Source: SIG701 sp045577175
GTDB lineage: Bacteria; Bacillota; Clostridia; Oscillospirales; CAG-272
Direction: 5' to 3'
Assembly: GCA_045577175.1 (NCBI GenBank)
Contig: JAZNHT010000028.1
Location: 1 to 45,319, forward strand
DNA length: 45,319 bases
Part shown: positions 25,018-34,373 of the stretch, piece after piece
How positions within the stretch are numbered: position 1 is the stretch's first letter
How the letters are laid out: each line of letters starts with the position of its first letter
Made by a program: the position numbers and the translations under genes
Notes under the pieces: model-generated
The model's database searches: none
Told to the model about the DNA's origin: nothing
What the model saw: the letters and a program-made list of their open reading frames with translations, nothing else

Positions 25018-26100
25018 ATGAACATAGGAAGTATGATCCGCAAATACAGAAACGCCCGCGATCTGACGCAGGAACAGCTCTCCGAGTACCTGAACGTATC
25101 CGTGTCGGCGGTGTCCCAGTGGGAAAGCGGAAAAACGATTCCCGACGTGCCCATGCTTTTATCCATCGCCACCTTTTTCGGCATTACGCTTGACGAGCTG
25201 TTTGACCGCTCATCAATGGACAAGAAAAAGGCAATTGAGGAATACTGCCGCCGGTCAACCGAATATGAAAACCACGGTGAAATCCGAAACAATCTTGCCT
25301 TGTGGAGAGAAGCCGTGCAGAAATATCCGGGGGATTTTTTCTGCCTGTCACAATTGGCGTATGCGCTGGAACACACGGTATACAGCGGCGGTGAATCGGA
25401 TGAAATCGAGGGAAGCGCCAAGGAATGCATTTTCATATGCGAAAGAATTTTAAGAGACTGCAAGGAAAGCGATCCGCGAAACAGTGCAATACAGATGTTG
25501 GTGCATCTGTATTCTCACAAGGATTTTCCGTTTGCCGATGAAGCGACCGCAAAGAAATACGCCTGTATGGCAGATTCCCTGTTTGCCTGCCGCGAAGTCC
25601 TTTTAGAATCCGTCTACTTTACCGAGGAAAGCAAGGAAAAATGGCGGCGCACCAAGCAGATGAATATTCTGAATTACATGGATCTGCTCACAATGAATCT
25701 GTATTACGGAAAATATGACACGGAGGAAGAAAAAATCGACGCCTGTATAGCGGCGCTGACACTGTGGCAAACGCTGATCTATGACGGAAACTATCAGTTT
25801 TTCCACTGCCGTATCCAAAAAATCCATACAGCGCTTGCCATGTCCTACGCAAAGCAGCAAAAGCGCGCGGAAACGGTCGAGGCGCTGAAAAACGCGCTGT
25901 ACCACGCCACATGCTACGATACCCTTCCCCCGAAAGAACAGCATTACACGAGTGCTTTTGTCAAGGCGGCAACGTCCGATGCATCCGGATTCACAAAGAA
26001 CTACACCTGCACCAACACGGATGCCGTAATGCGGTTTATGAAGAACAAGATGTTCGATTTTCTCCGCGATGACGCTGATTTTCAAGCATTGGGACAGTAA
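25018..26100 (+). CDS. XRE-family regulator with helical C-terminal domain
   Basis: A 360-residue protein with an N-terminal Cro/C1-type HTH (residues about 4-60: MIRKYRNARDLTQEQLSEYLNVSVSAVSQWESGKTIPD, given here only as its extent 6-43) and a long alpha-helical C-terminal region (about 75-360) resembling TPR-like repeats, as in peptide- or metabolite-responsive regulators of Bacillota. It is flanked by its own promoter and terminator, so it is monocistronic. Inverted repeats at its promoter suggest autoregulation and possibly control of the divergent TIM-barrel gene. The ligand is unknown. Confidence 0.9.
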   Translation: MNIGSMIRKYRNARDLTQEQLSEYLNVSVSAVSQWESGKTIPDVPMLLSIATFFGITLDELFDRSSMDKKKAIEEYCRRSTEYENHGEIRNNLALWREAVQKYPGDFFCLSQLAYALEHTVYSGGESDEIEGSAKECIFICERILRDCKESDPRNSAIQMLVHLYSHKDFPFADEATAKKYACMADSLFACREVLLESVYFTEESKEKWRRTKQMNILNYMDLLTMNLYYGKYDTEEEKIDACIAALTLWQTLIYDGNYQFFHCRIQKIHTALAMSYAKQQKRAETVEALKNALYHATCYDTLPPKEQHYTSAFVKAATSDASGFTKNYTCTNTDAVMRFMKNKMFDFLRDDADFQALGQ

Positions 26101-26123
26101 GCAACGGCACCGCCGATCGCATC

Positions 26124-26149
26124 AAAAACCACCCGTTCGGGTGGTTTTT
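26124..26149. terminator. Terminator after the XRE gene
   Basis: Stem AAAAACCACCC / GGGTGGTTTTT with a GTTC loop. The 10-bp core is identical to the terminator at 8961-8984. Confidence 0.88.
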
Positions 26150-26181
26150 TCAATCGATTTACTTATCTTCCGTTTTCTTCC

Positions 26182-26210
26182 TTGACATCCGCTTTCTTTT
26201 CCTGTATAAT
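26182..26210 (+). promoter_or_regulatory. Promoter of the 711-residue TIM-barrel gene
   Basis: TTGACA (26182-26187), 17-bp spacer, TATAAT (26205-26210): a perfect sigma-A consensus. Confidence 0.88.
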
Positions 26211-26244
26211 AGTTTTGTCCATAACCCAAGCAAGGAGATTTATT

Positions 26245-28380
26245 ATGCTTTACTCTCTTCTGCCTCCTGTCAAGGAGGATAAAAAATTGGATCTTCCCCA
26301 TTTTCCCACCCCGTTTCACGCCGCGGTGTTCCGCCTTTGGGAAACGGTTCCCGCAAAGCAGATCGCGCACGGACTCGGCATCGCTCCCGAAGCGGTGCAA
26401 GGTGCCGCCGATGCCATGGGACTGCCGCCGCAGAAAAACATGGAGCATTGGAAGTCCAGAGGCTATATCACGACGATTCGCAACGCCTGGCACATCCTTC
26501 CGTACGAGCAGCTGCTCGCTGTCCTCGATATGACGGAGGAGGATTTGGAAAAAGCCCTGCGTGAGGAGGATTTTCTGGGCATCAAGCTCGGCAGCTTCAA
26601 GCCGTACTGCGAGAGTATCCGTGTCGAGACGCTGAACGAAGCACAAGAAGCACAGCTTGCGCGGATCAAGCAGGTGATGGAGACGGAATGTGCCGATCTG
26701 TTTGAAGGGAAAGCACCCTTTGATTTTCTGTACGATCAGCCGGAAGCGGACGAGGCGCAAACGGTCAACACCGATTCCGACGGCATCCGCATGATCTTTT
26801 CTTATCAGGGACTTCTGACCACCTCGCTCGACCGGGATATTGCCGTATCTTATCCGGAATCCTTGCTGAAACGGTACCGCGACTACGGCGTAAATGCGCT
26901 TTGGGTGTCCGTGGTGCTGTATCAGCTCGTCCCCTTCCCCTTTGATGAGAAATTTTCGACCGGCTGGGAAGACCGACAGGCGCGGCTTCGTGAGCTGATC
27001 GCCCTTGCCGCAAAGTACGGCATCAAAATCTATCTCTACTTAAATGAGCCGCGCGCAATGCCCTTGCACTTTTTTGAAAAATATCCCGAGCTTCAAGGAC
27101 GCACGAACCGTGTCACCAAGGAAGCAACGCTTTGCACGAGCGATCCCCGTGTGCTGGCATACGTCAGAGACGGCGTGCGTGCGCTCGCCGAAGCAGTCCC
27201 CGGTCTGGGCGGTTTTTTCCTCATCAACCAGTCGGAAAACATGACGCACTGCAAATCCCGTCCCGAAGGCGAGGAATGTCCGCGCTGCAAGGACACGCCG
27301 CTTCCGAAGCTGATTGCGGACGTCATCACCGCCATTCACGAGGGTGCTATGGCGGCAGATCCCACACTGCGGATCATCGCCTGGACGTGGGCATGGACAC
27401 GCATGACGCCCGAGGAGTGTCTTTCGTGCATTGATATGCTCCCCGAGGGCATCATTCTGCAGGCAAACAGCGAAGCGCAAATGCCGCTCTGTATCGGCGG
27501 TATCCCGGGCGAGGTACGGGATTACAGCATCTCCCAGCCCGGTCCGGGCGAATGGGCGAAGGGACTTTGGTCGCACGCGCTTGCACGGGGGCTGGAGGTC
27601 AGTGCGAAGGTACAGCTGAACGTGACATGGGAATGCAGTACGATCCCGTTTCTGCCCGTGTTCGATCTGCTCCGCGAGCACATGATCGGACTCAAAAACA
27701 CCGGCGTCAAGCATATGATGATGAGCTGGACGCTCGGCGGATACCCGTCCATCAATCTGAAGGTTGCATCTGCATGTCTCGATAATCCCGACGAAGCCGC
27801 ATACGATGCTTTGCTCAAGGAGGAATTTGGCACAGATTGGCAGCGCGTGAAGAAAGCCGCCGCCATCTTCTCAGAAGCATTCCGCGAGTTCCCGTTCAAC
27901 ATCGGCTGTGCCTATAACGGACCGCAGAATCCCGGTCCCTCCAATCTGCTCCATCTTAACCCGACCGGCTTTGGTGCGACGATGACCTGCTACTGCTACG
28001 ATGATCTGACACATTGGCGTTCGATCTATCCGGAGGAGATCTACCGCGAACAATTCCGCAAGCTCGCCGTGCGCTACAGAGACGGTCTTGCCGAAATCGA
28101 AAGCATGGACGACTGCGAATTCAAGCAGGCAGCATGGGCGGGATACCTGCTGTTTTACTCCTCCTATCTGCAAACGGATTTCATCATGAAACGGGATGCG
28201 GGTAAGCGGGAGGCACTTCGCGAAATCCTTGCCGAGGAGCGCAAAAATGCCGTTTTGATGTACCGTCTGATGCAGAAGAATCCTGCCATCGGCTACGAAG
28301 CCGCCAACCATTACTACTTCAATAAAGCGATGCTTGCAGAGAAGATTATTTCCTGCGATACCCTCACAGATATGCTTTGA
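26245..28380 (+). CDS. Predicted TIM-barrel glycosidase-like protein, unknown specificity
   Basis: 711 residues, cytosolic. A helical N-terminal part (about 1-165) is followed by a large (beta/alpha)8-like region (about 175-480): YRDYGVNALWVSVVLYQLV, AAKYGIKIYLYLNEPR, GGFFLINQSENMTHCKS, LRIIAWTWAWTRM and KHMMMSWTLGGYPS. A Cys pair (ECPRCK) sits after a barrel strand and may bind metal. The helical C-terminal part (about 490-711) is rich in Trp and Tyr. This resembles GH20/GH84-like or GHL-type barrels only in fold style; no assignment is safe. The ATG at 26245 is chosen for AAGGAG and the perfect promoter upstream. Confidence 0.86.
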   Translation: MLYSLLPPVKEDKKLDLPHFPTPFHAAVFRLWETVPAKQIAHGLGIAPEAVQGAADAMGLPPQKNMEHWKSRGYITTIRNAWHILPYEQLLAVLDMTEEDLEKALREEDFLGIKLGSFKPYCESIRVETLNEAQEAQLARIKQVMETECADLFEGKAPFDFLYDQPEADEAQTVNTDSDGIRMIFSYQGLLTTSLDRDIAVSYPESLLKRYRDYGVNALWVSVVLYQLVPFPFDEKFSTGWEDRQARLRELIALAAKYGIKIYLYLNEPRAMPLHFFEKYPELQGRTNRVTKEATLCTSDPRVLAYVRDGVRALAEAVPGLGGFFLINQSENMTHCKSRPEGEECPRCKDTPLPKLIADVITAIHEGAMAADPTLRIIAWTWAWTRMTPEECLSCIDMLPEGIILQANSEAQMPLCIGGIPGEVRDYSISQPGPGEWAKGLWSHALARGLEVSAKVQLNVTWECSTIPFLPVFDLLREHMIGLKNTGVKHMMMSWTLGGYPSINLKVASACLDNPDEAAYDALLKEEFGTDWQRVKKAAAIFSEAFREFPFNIGCAYNGPQNPGPSNLLHLNPTGFGATMTCYCYDDLTHWRSIYPEEIYREQFRKLAVRYRDGLAEIESMDDCEFKQAAWAGYLLFYSSYLQTDFIMKRDAGKREALREILAEERKNAVLMYRLMQKNPAIGYEAANHYYFNKAMLAEKIISCDTLTDML

Positions 28381-28389
28381 TACAAAACA

Positions 28390-28414
28390 GCTCCCACCCG
28401 AATCGGGTGGGAGC
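28390..28414. terminator. Bidirectional terminator between convergent genes
   Basis: Perfect 11-bp stem GCTCCCACCCG / CGGGTGGGAGC with an AAT loop. A-rich and T-rich flanks suit both strands. Confidence 0.87.
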
Positions 28415-28419
28415 CGTTT

Positions 28420-30102
28420 TTATATACGTGTAATTTCAATCCGCACGCGCAGATTTTTCTCCGCCACGGCGGCAAAGGCACGGTAGTGCCCGTTTCGGTT
28501 CGCCGCGATCTTTCCGAGATCCGTAATCTCGCCGTCCGTGCAGTATCGGCAGAGCCATCCGTCATAAAAAATCCGCAATGTACGTCCGTCCAGGCGGATT
28601 TCGGGATGCGCTTCTCCGTCGAAGAAGAAGGCAGGCAGCATATAGGCAAGCGTTCCCTCCCCCGTCACATCGATCTGTACGCCGTTTTCGCCGACGGTGT
28701 AGCTCTCGCGCACGGACTGCCCGTCCGCAAATCGGCACAGCATGGATGCGGCGGCGGCAGCGTCATCCTTGGTGAGGTCGATCTCTTCATAGGACACCCC
28801 ACCGTCGGCGGCGAATTTCCATTCTCCGTCCGTCCATACGCCCGAGCAGAGCGAGCACCCGAACGGCTTCTCTATATCCACCGTATAAAACGGTTCTCCC
28901 GAGCACGGCATCGACAGACAGATGGCGGACGGCGCACCTGCGCGATGCACGCGCCCGAGTCCGTTTGCGTCCTCATCCGGCTCGGCATTCGTGTCAAATT
29001 CAAGCGCATAGCCGCCGCTTTTCAGGAAAATCTTATGGAAATGCTTCGTCGTCTGAAAGACGCACGGCGCACTGTCGTCCAAATCTCCTGCGGGGATTGT
29101 ATCGTTGCAAAGGAGATACGCCGAATACAGATTCGACGCGACCGTAATCATGTATTTATCAAAATAGGCGTAGAACTCACAGCCGTATTTCGTCTCCGTC
29201 GGGAAGCGGTTTTTGATGTGTCGGATCGGCTTCTTTTCGAGCCAGTATTCCGTCACCTGCAAAGCACGGGCGACAGCCGCCTTGAATTTTGCCGCAAGGG
29301 CGATATTCCCCTCTTTGGCGTATCGGTTAGCTTCATATTCCAAAACAATGATACCGCACAGCTCATTGTGCAAAAACTGATTGCTTCTGCCGCCAAACGG
29401 CATCTCTCCCGTGGACGACTGCATGGCAAGCGTCAAAAGTCCCGCTTTTTTCAGACACGCATCGATCGCGTCATAATACCGACCGCGGTATCCTGCATGG
29501 AGAAGAAGCGCAAACAGCCCTCTTGAAACTATGTCGTACAAAATCGGCTGATGAACGTCGGTGCCTTTCGAGTCCATGTACATCCCGTTTTCGTCCAGCC
29601 ACGGCATCTGAATCGCAATCTGCATCTCAATGAAATCCATCGATCCGCCAAGTCCGGCACGGAGACGAAAATACTCGCTCACGCCTGTAAACAGCGCCCA
29701 GTTGCGGAGATCATCCGTGGGGGAGAGCGCAAATCGCGTGTAGCAGGCAGTCGGTTCAATGGAGGCAAGATCAGCTTTCCACGCCGCGATCTCCTCGGGG
29801 AGCAGAATCTTCGCGTTTTCCACCTCCGTGAGACATATAACGATCTCCTGTACGGAGAAATCGTTTGCCGCCTTCACGCGCGGAATCGTTTTACAGCAGA
29901 AAGCCATCATTTCGCGGAAAAGGGGAAGCAGATCGAGCCGCCGTCCGTGCGCGATCAGGATACCGATATTCGCCGTCAGTCTGGGAAAGCCGTGCTCCGT
30001 GAGCCCGTTTGTTTTCACGTCGGTGAAATAACGGAGAATATGCTCTGTCGGATACGCGCTGAGCGATTTCTCCATCAAGTCAATATATTTTTGTTTCATC
30101 AT
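28420..30102 (-). CDS. (Alpha/alpha)-toroid carbohydrate-active-like protein
   Basis: 560 residues, cytosolic, last gene of the minus-strand redox operon. Residues about 1-345 are helical, with repeated motifs suggesting an (alpha/alpha)6 toroid (NWALFTGVSEYFRLRAG, MPWLDENGMY, STGEMPFGGRSNQFLHNE, EFYAYFDKYMITVASNLY). About 350-560 is a beta-sandwich-like tail. This arrangement resembles heparinase-type lyases and some unclassified glucuronidase-like families, but the active site cannot be named. MM start, with GAGGTGG just upstream. It lies 6 bp downstream of the hydroxyacid dehydrogenase. It may release or process a glycosidic substrate for the operon. Confidence 0.85.
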   Translation of the reverse strand: MMKQKYIDLMEKSLSAYPTEHILRYFTDVKTNGLTEHGFPRLTANIGILIAHGRRLDLLPLFREMMAFCCKTIPRVKAANDFSVQEIVICLTEVENAKILLPEEIAAWKADLASIEPTACYTRFALSPTDDLRNWALFTGVSEYFRLRAGLGGSMDFIEMQIAIQMPWLDENGMYMDSKGTDVHQPILYDIVSRGLFALLLHAGYRGRYYDAIDACLKKAGLLTLAMQSSTGEMPFGGRSNQFLHNELCGIIVLEYEANRYAKEGNIALAAKFKAAVARALQVTEYWLEKKPIRHIKNRFPTETKYGCEFYAYFDKYMITVASNLYSAYLLCNDTIPAGDLDDSAPCVFQTTKHFHKIFLKSGGYALEFDTNAEPDEDANGLGRVHRAGAPSAICLSMPCSGEPFYTVDIEKPFGCSLCSGVWTDGEWKFAADGGVSYEEIDLTKDDAAAAASMLCRFADGQSVRESYTVGENGVQIDVTGEGTLAYMLPAFFFDGEAHPEIRLDGRTLRIFYDGWLCRYCTDGEITDLGKIAANRNGHYRAFAAVAEKNLRVRIEITRI

Positions 30103-30108
30103 ACCACC

Positions 30109-31110
30109 TCACGCCATCGTTTCAAGCATTTCGGCCGTCACCTCGTAGCGGCAAGGCTCGCCGGCTATGTACTTTTCAAATTCGCTCACCATATATTCCG
30201 CCATGCGGACGACCTCGCCGCCGAGACTGCCTGCGATATGCGGTGTCATAAAGCAGTTCGGCAGGGTATAAAACGGATGGTCAAGTGCGCACGGCTCGGG
30301 ATACGTCACGTCAAGCACCGCTGTCAGATCGGCACGTTCGGAAAGCGCACGCACGAGATCGTCCTCGCGCACCTGCGCGCCTCTCCCCGTATTGATAAAG
30401 GTGGCATAGGGCGGCATGGAGGCAAACTGCGCATAGCCGAGCATCCCCTTCGTCTGCTCGTTGTTCGCTAGATGATTGGAAACAACCCTGCAGGAGGAAA
30501 ACAGCTCGTCAAGCGAAACCGTTTTCACACCAAGTGCCGCCGCCTTCTCCGCCGACAAGAACGGATCAAATACGAGGACTTCGAGATCGTACGCCTTCAG
30601 CATCTGAGCGACAAGCGAGCCGATCATACCGCAGCCGATCAGTCCGATTTTCTCCCGATAATTGCCGATGCAGGCGTTCCTGAGTGCTTGCGCATCCGCC
30701 AGCCGCTTTTCTGCCATCAACCGAGTCTGCGTAAAGAATCCTTTGTTAGCGAGAATGATCTGTGAGACGGCATACTCCGCGACCGGCACGGCGTTTGCCG
30801 CCCACGCGGAAAACACCTTCACACCGCATTCCAGAAACGGACGGGCAAACGCCTGCACCGTTCCTGCGGCATAGAACACGCATCTCAAATTCGGCAGATA
30901 CGTGCGAATCTCCGCCGCAGTAAACTGCGGCATTCCCCATGTGGAAAACAGAATCTCCGCATTCGCAAATTCGACAGGTGCAGAAATCACATCCGCTTTT
31001 TTGTACGGCACAGCGTCAAATTCGGCGCATGCCGAAATTCGCTCGGTAACATGCGTGGCGTATACTTCGGCGATATTCTCTGCGCTTTCGCATAAAAATT
31101 TTACGTTCAT
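30109..31110 (-). CDS. D-isomer-specific 2-hydroxyacid dehydrogenase
   Basis: A 333-residue NAD-dependent dehydrogenase interconverting a D-2-hydroxyacid and a 2-oxoacid. It shows the Rossmann motif GLIGCGMIGSLVA and the catalytic triad: Arg in NTGRGAQV, Glu in DVTYPEPC and His in TPHIAGS. The length is typical. Its start overlaps the isomerase-like stop by 4 bp (ATGA), so the genes are coupled. In this operon it may reduce or oxidise a sugar-derived 2-oxoacid, or act on a phosphonate or hydroxypyruvate-like intermediate; the substrate is not determined. Confidence 0.92.
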   Translation of the reverse strand: MNVKFLCESAENIAEVYATHVTERISACAEFDAVPYKKADVISAPVEFANAEILFSTWGMPQFTAAEIRTYLPNLRCVFYAAGTVQAFARPFLECGVKVFSAWAANAVPVAEYAVSQIILANKGFFTQTRLMAEKRLADAQALRNACIGNYREKIGLIGCGMIGSLVAQMLKAYDLEVLVFDPFLSAEKAAALGVKTVSLDELFSSCRVVSNHLANNEQTKGMLGYAQFASMPPYATFINTGRGAQVREDDLVRALSERADLTAVLDVTYPEPCALDHPFYTLPNCFMTPHIAGSLGGEVVRMAEYMVSEFEKYIAGEPCRYEVTAEMLETMA

Positions 31111-31868
31111 AGTCTGTCTCCTGCGATTTCTTTCAGGGCGACCGCTTCTGCCGCCAAGGTTTCCAATCGGTCATCCGGCATAAACTCCAAAAGGAGAGTG
31201 CGCGGTGTGGGAAAAGCCGTCAGATACTTGCTCCATTCGTCCGCGGCATCCTTGAGAGGAAGCCGTTTTTCGTCCTTCCAGTTGAACACGTGAATATGCT
31301 CCGCATACGGCGCGATTTTTTTGGCAATCTCCATGCTCTCCTCCGCTGTCAGCCACTGAAACGGCTGCCAGTACATACGGAAATGCGGCGAATCGACCGA
31401 TTGCATAAGCCATACGGCATCATTCGGATGTTCCGTAAAGGTATGCCGATGACATTCCATGCACAAAGTCACTCCGTATGTCTCTGCAATCTCTGCCGCA
31501 CGGCGGCATTGATCGAGCAAATCCGCTCTCTCCTCCGCGGTCATATTGGCACCGCTTTTTTTGCCGCACCACAGACGCAGGATGTCCGTACCGAGCATTT
31601 TTGCGGCGGCGATATAGTCAGCCAGCTCTGCAATCTGCGTCTCGCCCAATCGGAAATACGTACCGTAGGAGGAGCAGGTAACGCCGTATTTCTTTTGCAA
31701 TTCGGCGATTGCAGAAATTCGGTTTCTATCACGGCAGGGTGCGTGCACATCACTTCCCCATTCGATACTGGAAAGCCCCGCGCCTTTCATCGCCGTCAGA
31801 ATCTCCTCGGGCGTATGATCCCGAAATGAAACCGAAACAAGCCCCAGTCGGTAATTCATTTTACACAT
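31107..31868 (-). CDS. Sugar phosphate isomerase/epimerase-like TIM barrel
   Basis: 253 residues of the xylose-isomerase-like/AP endonuclease 2 superfamily. Characteristic segments include LSSIEWGSDVH, AAKMLGTDILRLWCG, GVTLCMECHRHTF (Glu/His metal ligands), FRMYWQPFQW and HIHVFNWKD, ending in LLLEFMPDD. Such proteins isomerise or epimerise sugars or inositols, or dehydrate keto-inositols. The ATG at 31868 lies 10 nt after GGAGG and overlaps the previous stop by 8 bp. A second in-frame ATG three codons later is possible but worse placed. Confidence 0.88.
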   Translation of the reverse strand: MCKMNYRLGLVSVSFRDHTPEEILTAMKGAGLSSIEWGSDVHAPCRDRNRISAIAELQKKYGVTCSSYGTYFRLGETQIAELADYIAAAKMLGTDILRLWCGKKSGANMTAEERADLLDQCRRAAEIAETYGVTLCMECHRHTFTEHPNDAVWLMQSVDSPHFRMYWQPFQWLTAEESMEIAKKIAPYAEHIHVFNWKDEKRLPLKDAADEWSKYLTAFPTPRTLLLEFMPDDRLETLAAEAVALKEIAGDRL

Positions 31869-33654
31869 TTGCCGATTTCCTCCTTTGCCGCTCGAGAAGT
31901 GTTTCAAACCAAAGCTCGGGCGTAGGCATCTGCGAGACATCCTCCATATGGGATACGCCGTTTTTCGTGACCGTGCGTGTCTTGCGCTGTGCACCGCCGC
32001 TTTGGTCGGGCAGGCGATCCACCAGCGCCGAGCCGTGCGTACCGATCGCCTCCGCCGAGGCGATCATGGCAGACAGAACGGAGCGCTGCGTCAGCACCAT
32101 ATCGTAGAGCGTAAACAGTGCCGCCGTTTCGGAAACGTCACGGATTGAAGCCTCCGTAAAGAAATTGTCGCACAGACTGCTCACTTTGTCAAGCAGTTTT
32201 TTCATTCCGTCCGTCGATCGGTCGAAATCGGCAACACGGCTCATCGCGCACTGATATTCCTCACGGAGTGCGCCAAGATTGCTCTCACCGAATCGGATCG
32301 CGGGCAGCGTATAGTCGGGCGTTTTCGTCGGTCGATCTCCGCACCGTGCGATATGCTCCGCCGCACGGAGGCTCCCCACCTGCGTGGAATTGAGCGCACT
32401 TCCGCCCGGACGGTAAACACCGAACGTACCTGCCGCTTCTCCTGCGGCGTACAGTCCGTCCACGTCGCTCTGCCAATTTTCATCCACCGCCACGCCGCCG
32501 TTTGCGTGCTGGGCACAAACCGCGATCGCAAGACGTTCCGTATACAGATCGATTCCGTGCGAGGCGTACAGCTCAATCGCACCTGCGTTCATCTTGGCAA
32601 GCCGTTCAATCGGCGTGCCGAACAGCGCGCCGGACCGTTCCAGATACGCATACGCTTCCTCGGGCAGGGCAGAAAATCCGTTTTCCAATCCGCGCGGATT
32701 GCGAGTGAAATCCAAACAGACGCGATTGCCTTTCTTGATCTCCTCCGCCACGAGCAAATCGACACGGGAGGAGCCGTCCGTCTTTCGCGTATCAAACGGC
32801 CACTGGTATCCCTTCAGAAAAATCAGACCGAGAGACGCCTCACCGAGTGCTTCATACAGAAATTCGCGTTCGATTCCGTTTTGATCCACCGAAATATACC
32901 GCGGCAAAACCTGCTGATACGTCCCCGAAAGATTCCATCGGAAAGCCGTGCTGGCAATGCCGTACTGCCACTCTTCCATGTTGGAAAGCGACGCACCTGC
33001 ATCGATGGCGAGTCCCGTTGCACCGTGCTGGCTTTCGGGATAGACCGTATTTTTGTAAATCCCCGCAGGACCGCCGGTGCAGAGAATCACATTCTGACAG
33101 CCGATGACCGTGCACTCCCCCGTGACGGCGGAGACACAGGCGATACCCGTGACCGCGCCGTTTTCGGTGAGGATTTTAATCACACGCTGATGATCGATGA
33201 TTTCAATACCCTTTTTTAGCACCGAACGCTCCAGTGCCTCCGTCATGTACTTCGACGTCAGCGGACCGCAGGAGGTCGCACGGCTTCGGGGATCGTGATC
33301 CGTTTTGTAGCCAGCGTACTCCCCGTATTCATTCGTCGGGAACGGCACACCGAGCTCGACAAGACGGTAAAAGCACCGCGCGGAGTACGCCGCCTCGGTG
33401 AGAGCGTGCTCGCCCATGACGCCGCCGCCCTGATACAGCGTATCCGCCATTTCGCGCACGCTGTCGCCGTCACCGCCGCAGAGGGAGAGCTTATAATACG
33501 TCTGCTTGTCGCTTCCCGTGTTGCGGGATGTGCCCATAAACCTGCCCTCGGTAACGATTGCAATATCCGTCACGCCGAGGTCAAACAGCCTGTCCGCCGT
33601 GTTGTATCCGGCACAGCCTGTGCCGATCACGATTGTATGATACCGTTTTTTCAT
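31861..33654 (-). CDS. Fumarate-reductase/succinate-dehydrogenase-like flavoprotein
   Basis: A 597-residue FAD-dependent oxidoreductase. The N-terminal FAD motif is VIGTGCAGYNTADRLFDLG. The capping-domain region shows CGPLTSKYMTEAL and HGATGLAIDAGA. Later family motifs include HANGGVAVDENWQSDVDGLYAAGEAAGTFGVYRPGGSAL, given here as conserved G-rich stretches around residues 390-425. No quinol-binding or Fe-S partner gene is adjacent, so it is probably a soluble reductase of an unsaturated substrate rather than a respiratory complex. It overlaps the SDR gene by 4 bp. Related flavoproteins reduce fumarate, urocanate, steroids or plant metabolites; the substrate is unknown here. Confidence 0.9.
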   Translation of the reverse strand: MKKRYHTIVIGTGCAGYNTADRLFDLGVTDIAIVTEGRFMGTSRNTGSDKQTYYKLSLCGGDGDSVREMADTLYQGGGVMGEHALTEAAYSARCFYRLVELGVPFPTNEYGEYAGYKTDHDPRSRATSCGPLTSKYMTEALERSVLKKGIEIIDHQRVIKILTENGAVTGIACVSAVTGECTVIGCQNVILCTGGPAGIYKNTVYPESQHGATGLAIDAGASLSNMEEWQYGIASTAFRWNLSGTYQQVLPRYISVDQNGIEREFLYEALGEASLGLIFLKGYQWPFDTRKTDGSSRVDLLVAEEIKKGNRVCLDFTRNPRGLENGFSALPEEAYAYLERSGALFGTPIERLAKMNAGAIELYASHGIDLYTERLAIAVCAQHANGGVAVDENWQSDVDGLYAAGEAAGTFGVYRPGGSALNSTQVGSLRAAEHIARCGDRPTKTPDYTLPAIRFGESNLGALREEYQCAMSRVADFDRSTDGMKKLLDKVSSLCDNFFTEASIRDVSETAALFTLYDMVLTQRSVLSAMIASAEAIGTHGSALVDRLPDQSGGAQRKTRTVTKNGVSHMEDVSQMPTPELWFETLLERQRRKSANV

Positions 33655-34373
33655 AATTTCCGTATGTGCATACCTCCGTCGAGAATGAACGACTCACCCG
33701 TGGTATATCCGAACGTACCGTCACAGAGCGCAACGACCGCTTTGGCGACATCTTCGGGCATTCCCCAGCGTCCGAGAGGCACAAGACCGCCCTCAATCAA
33801 GCGATCGTATTTCTCCTTGACCGCCGCCGTCATGCCTGTTTCGATGATACCCGGGCAGATTTCATTGACCGTGATCCCCTCTGCCGCCAATCGGTCGGCA
33901 AACAGCTTCGTAATCATGGACACGCCTGCCTTGGAGATGCAGTATTCGCCGCGGTTTACAGAGCTCGTGTACGCCGAGCAGGAGGAGATGTTCACAATCG
34001 ATCCGCCCTTGCGCTGCTCCACCATGCGATTGGCGACCGCCTGCGTCAGAAACAGCGTGCCTTTGGTGTTCACTCCCATGACGAAATCATAGCTTTCCTC
34101 CGTCATTTCGAGAATATCGCGGCGCTCCTTCGGGGCTACACCGGCGACATTGACGAGCGCAGCAATCTCGCCTATGGCGGCAGCCATTTGCACAAGTCTC
34201 TGCCTGTCCTCGGCGGAGGAAACGTCGCCGCGGAGATAGGTGATCGCGGGGTGCAAAAGCTGGGGCACATCGCTTCTGCCCATCCCCACGATATGAAATC
34301 CCTTCTCGGCAAGCATCAGCGCACTCGCCTTGCCGATACCGCCGGCAACGCCCGTTACGATGGCTATTTTCAT
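33651..34373 (-). CDS. Short-chain dehydrogenase/reductase (SDR)
   Basis: A 240-residue classical SDR: TGVAGGIGKAS cofactor motif, D in LRGDVSSAED, NVAGVAP, catalytic Ser in NISSCSAYTSS and the YCISK pair, then CPGIIETGM and the C-terminal GESFILDGGMHI. The position after strand 2 (GMGRSD) suggests possible NADPH preference, which is an inference. ATGA overlaps on both sides place it firmly within the operon, between the OYE-family enzyme and the flavoprotein. It likely oxidises or reduces a ring or chain hydroxyl in the same pathway. Confidence 0.94.
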   Translation of the reverse strand: MKIAIVTGVAGGIGKASALMLAEKGFHIVGMGRSDVPQLLHPAITYLRGDVSSAEDRQRLVQMAAAIGEIAALVNVAGVAPKERRDILEMTEESYDFVMGVNTKGTLFLTQAVANRMVEQRKGGSIVNISSCSAYTSSVNRGEYCISKAGVSMITKLFADRLAAEGITVNEICPGIIETGMTAAVKEKYDRLIEGGLVPLGRWGMPEDVAKAVVALCDGTFGYTTGESFILDGGMHIRKL

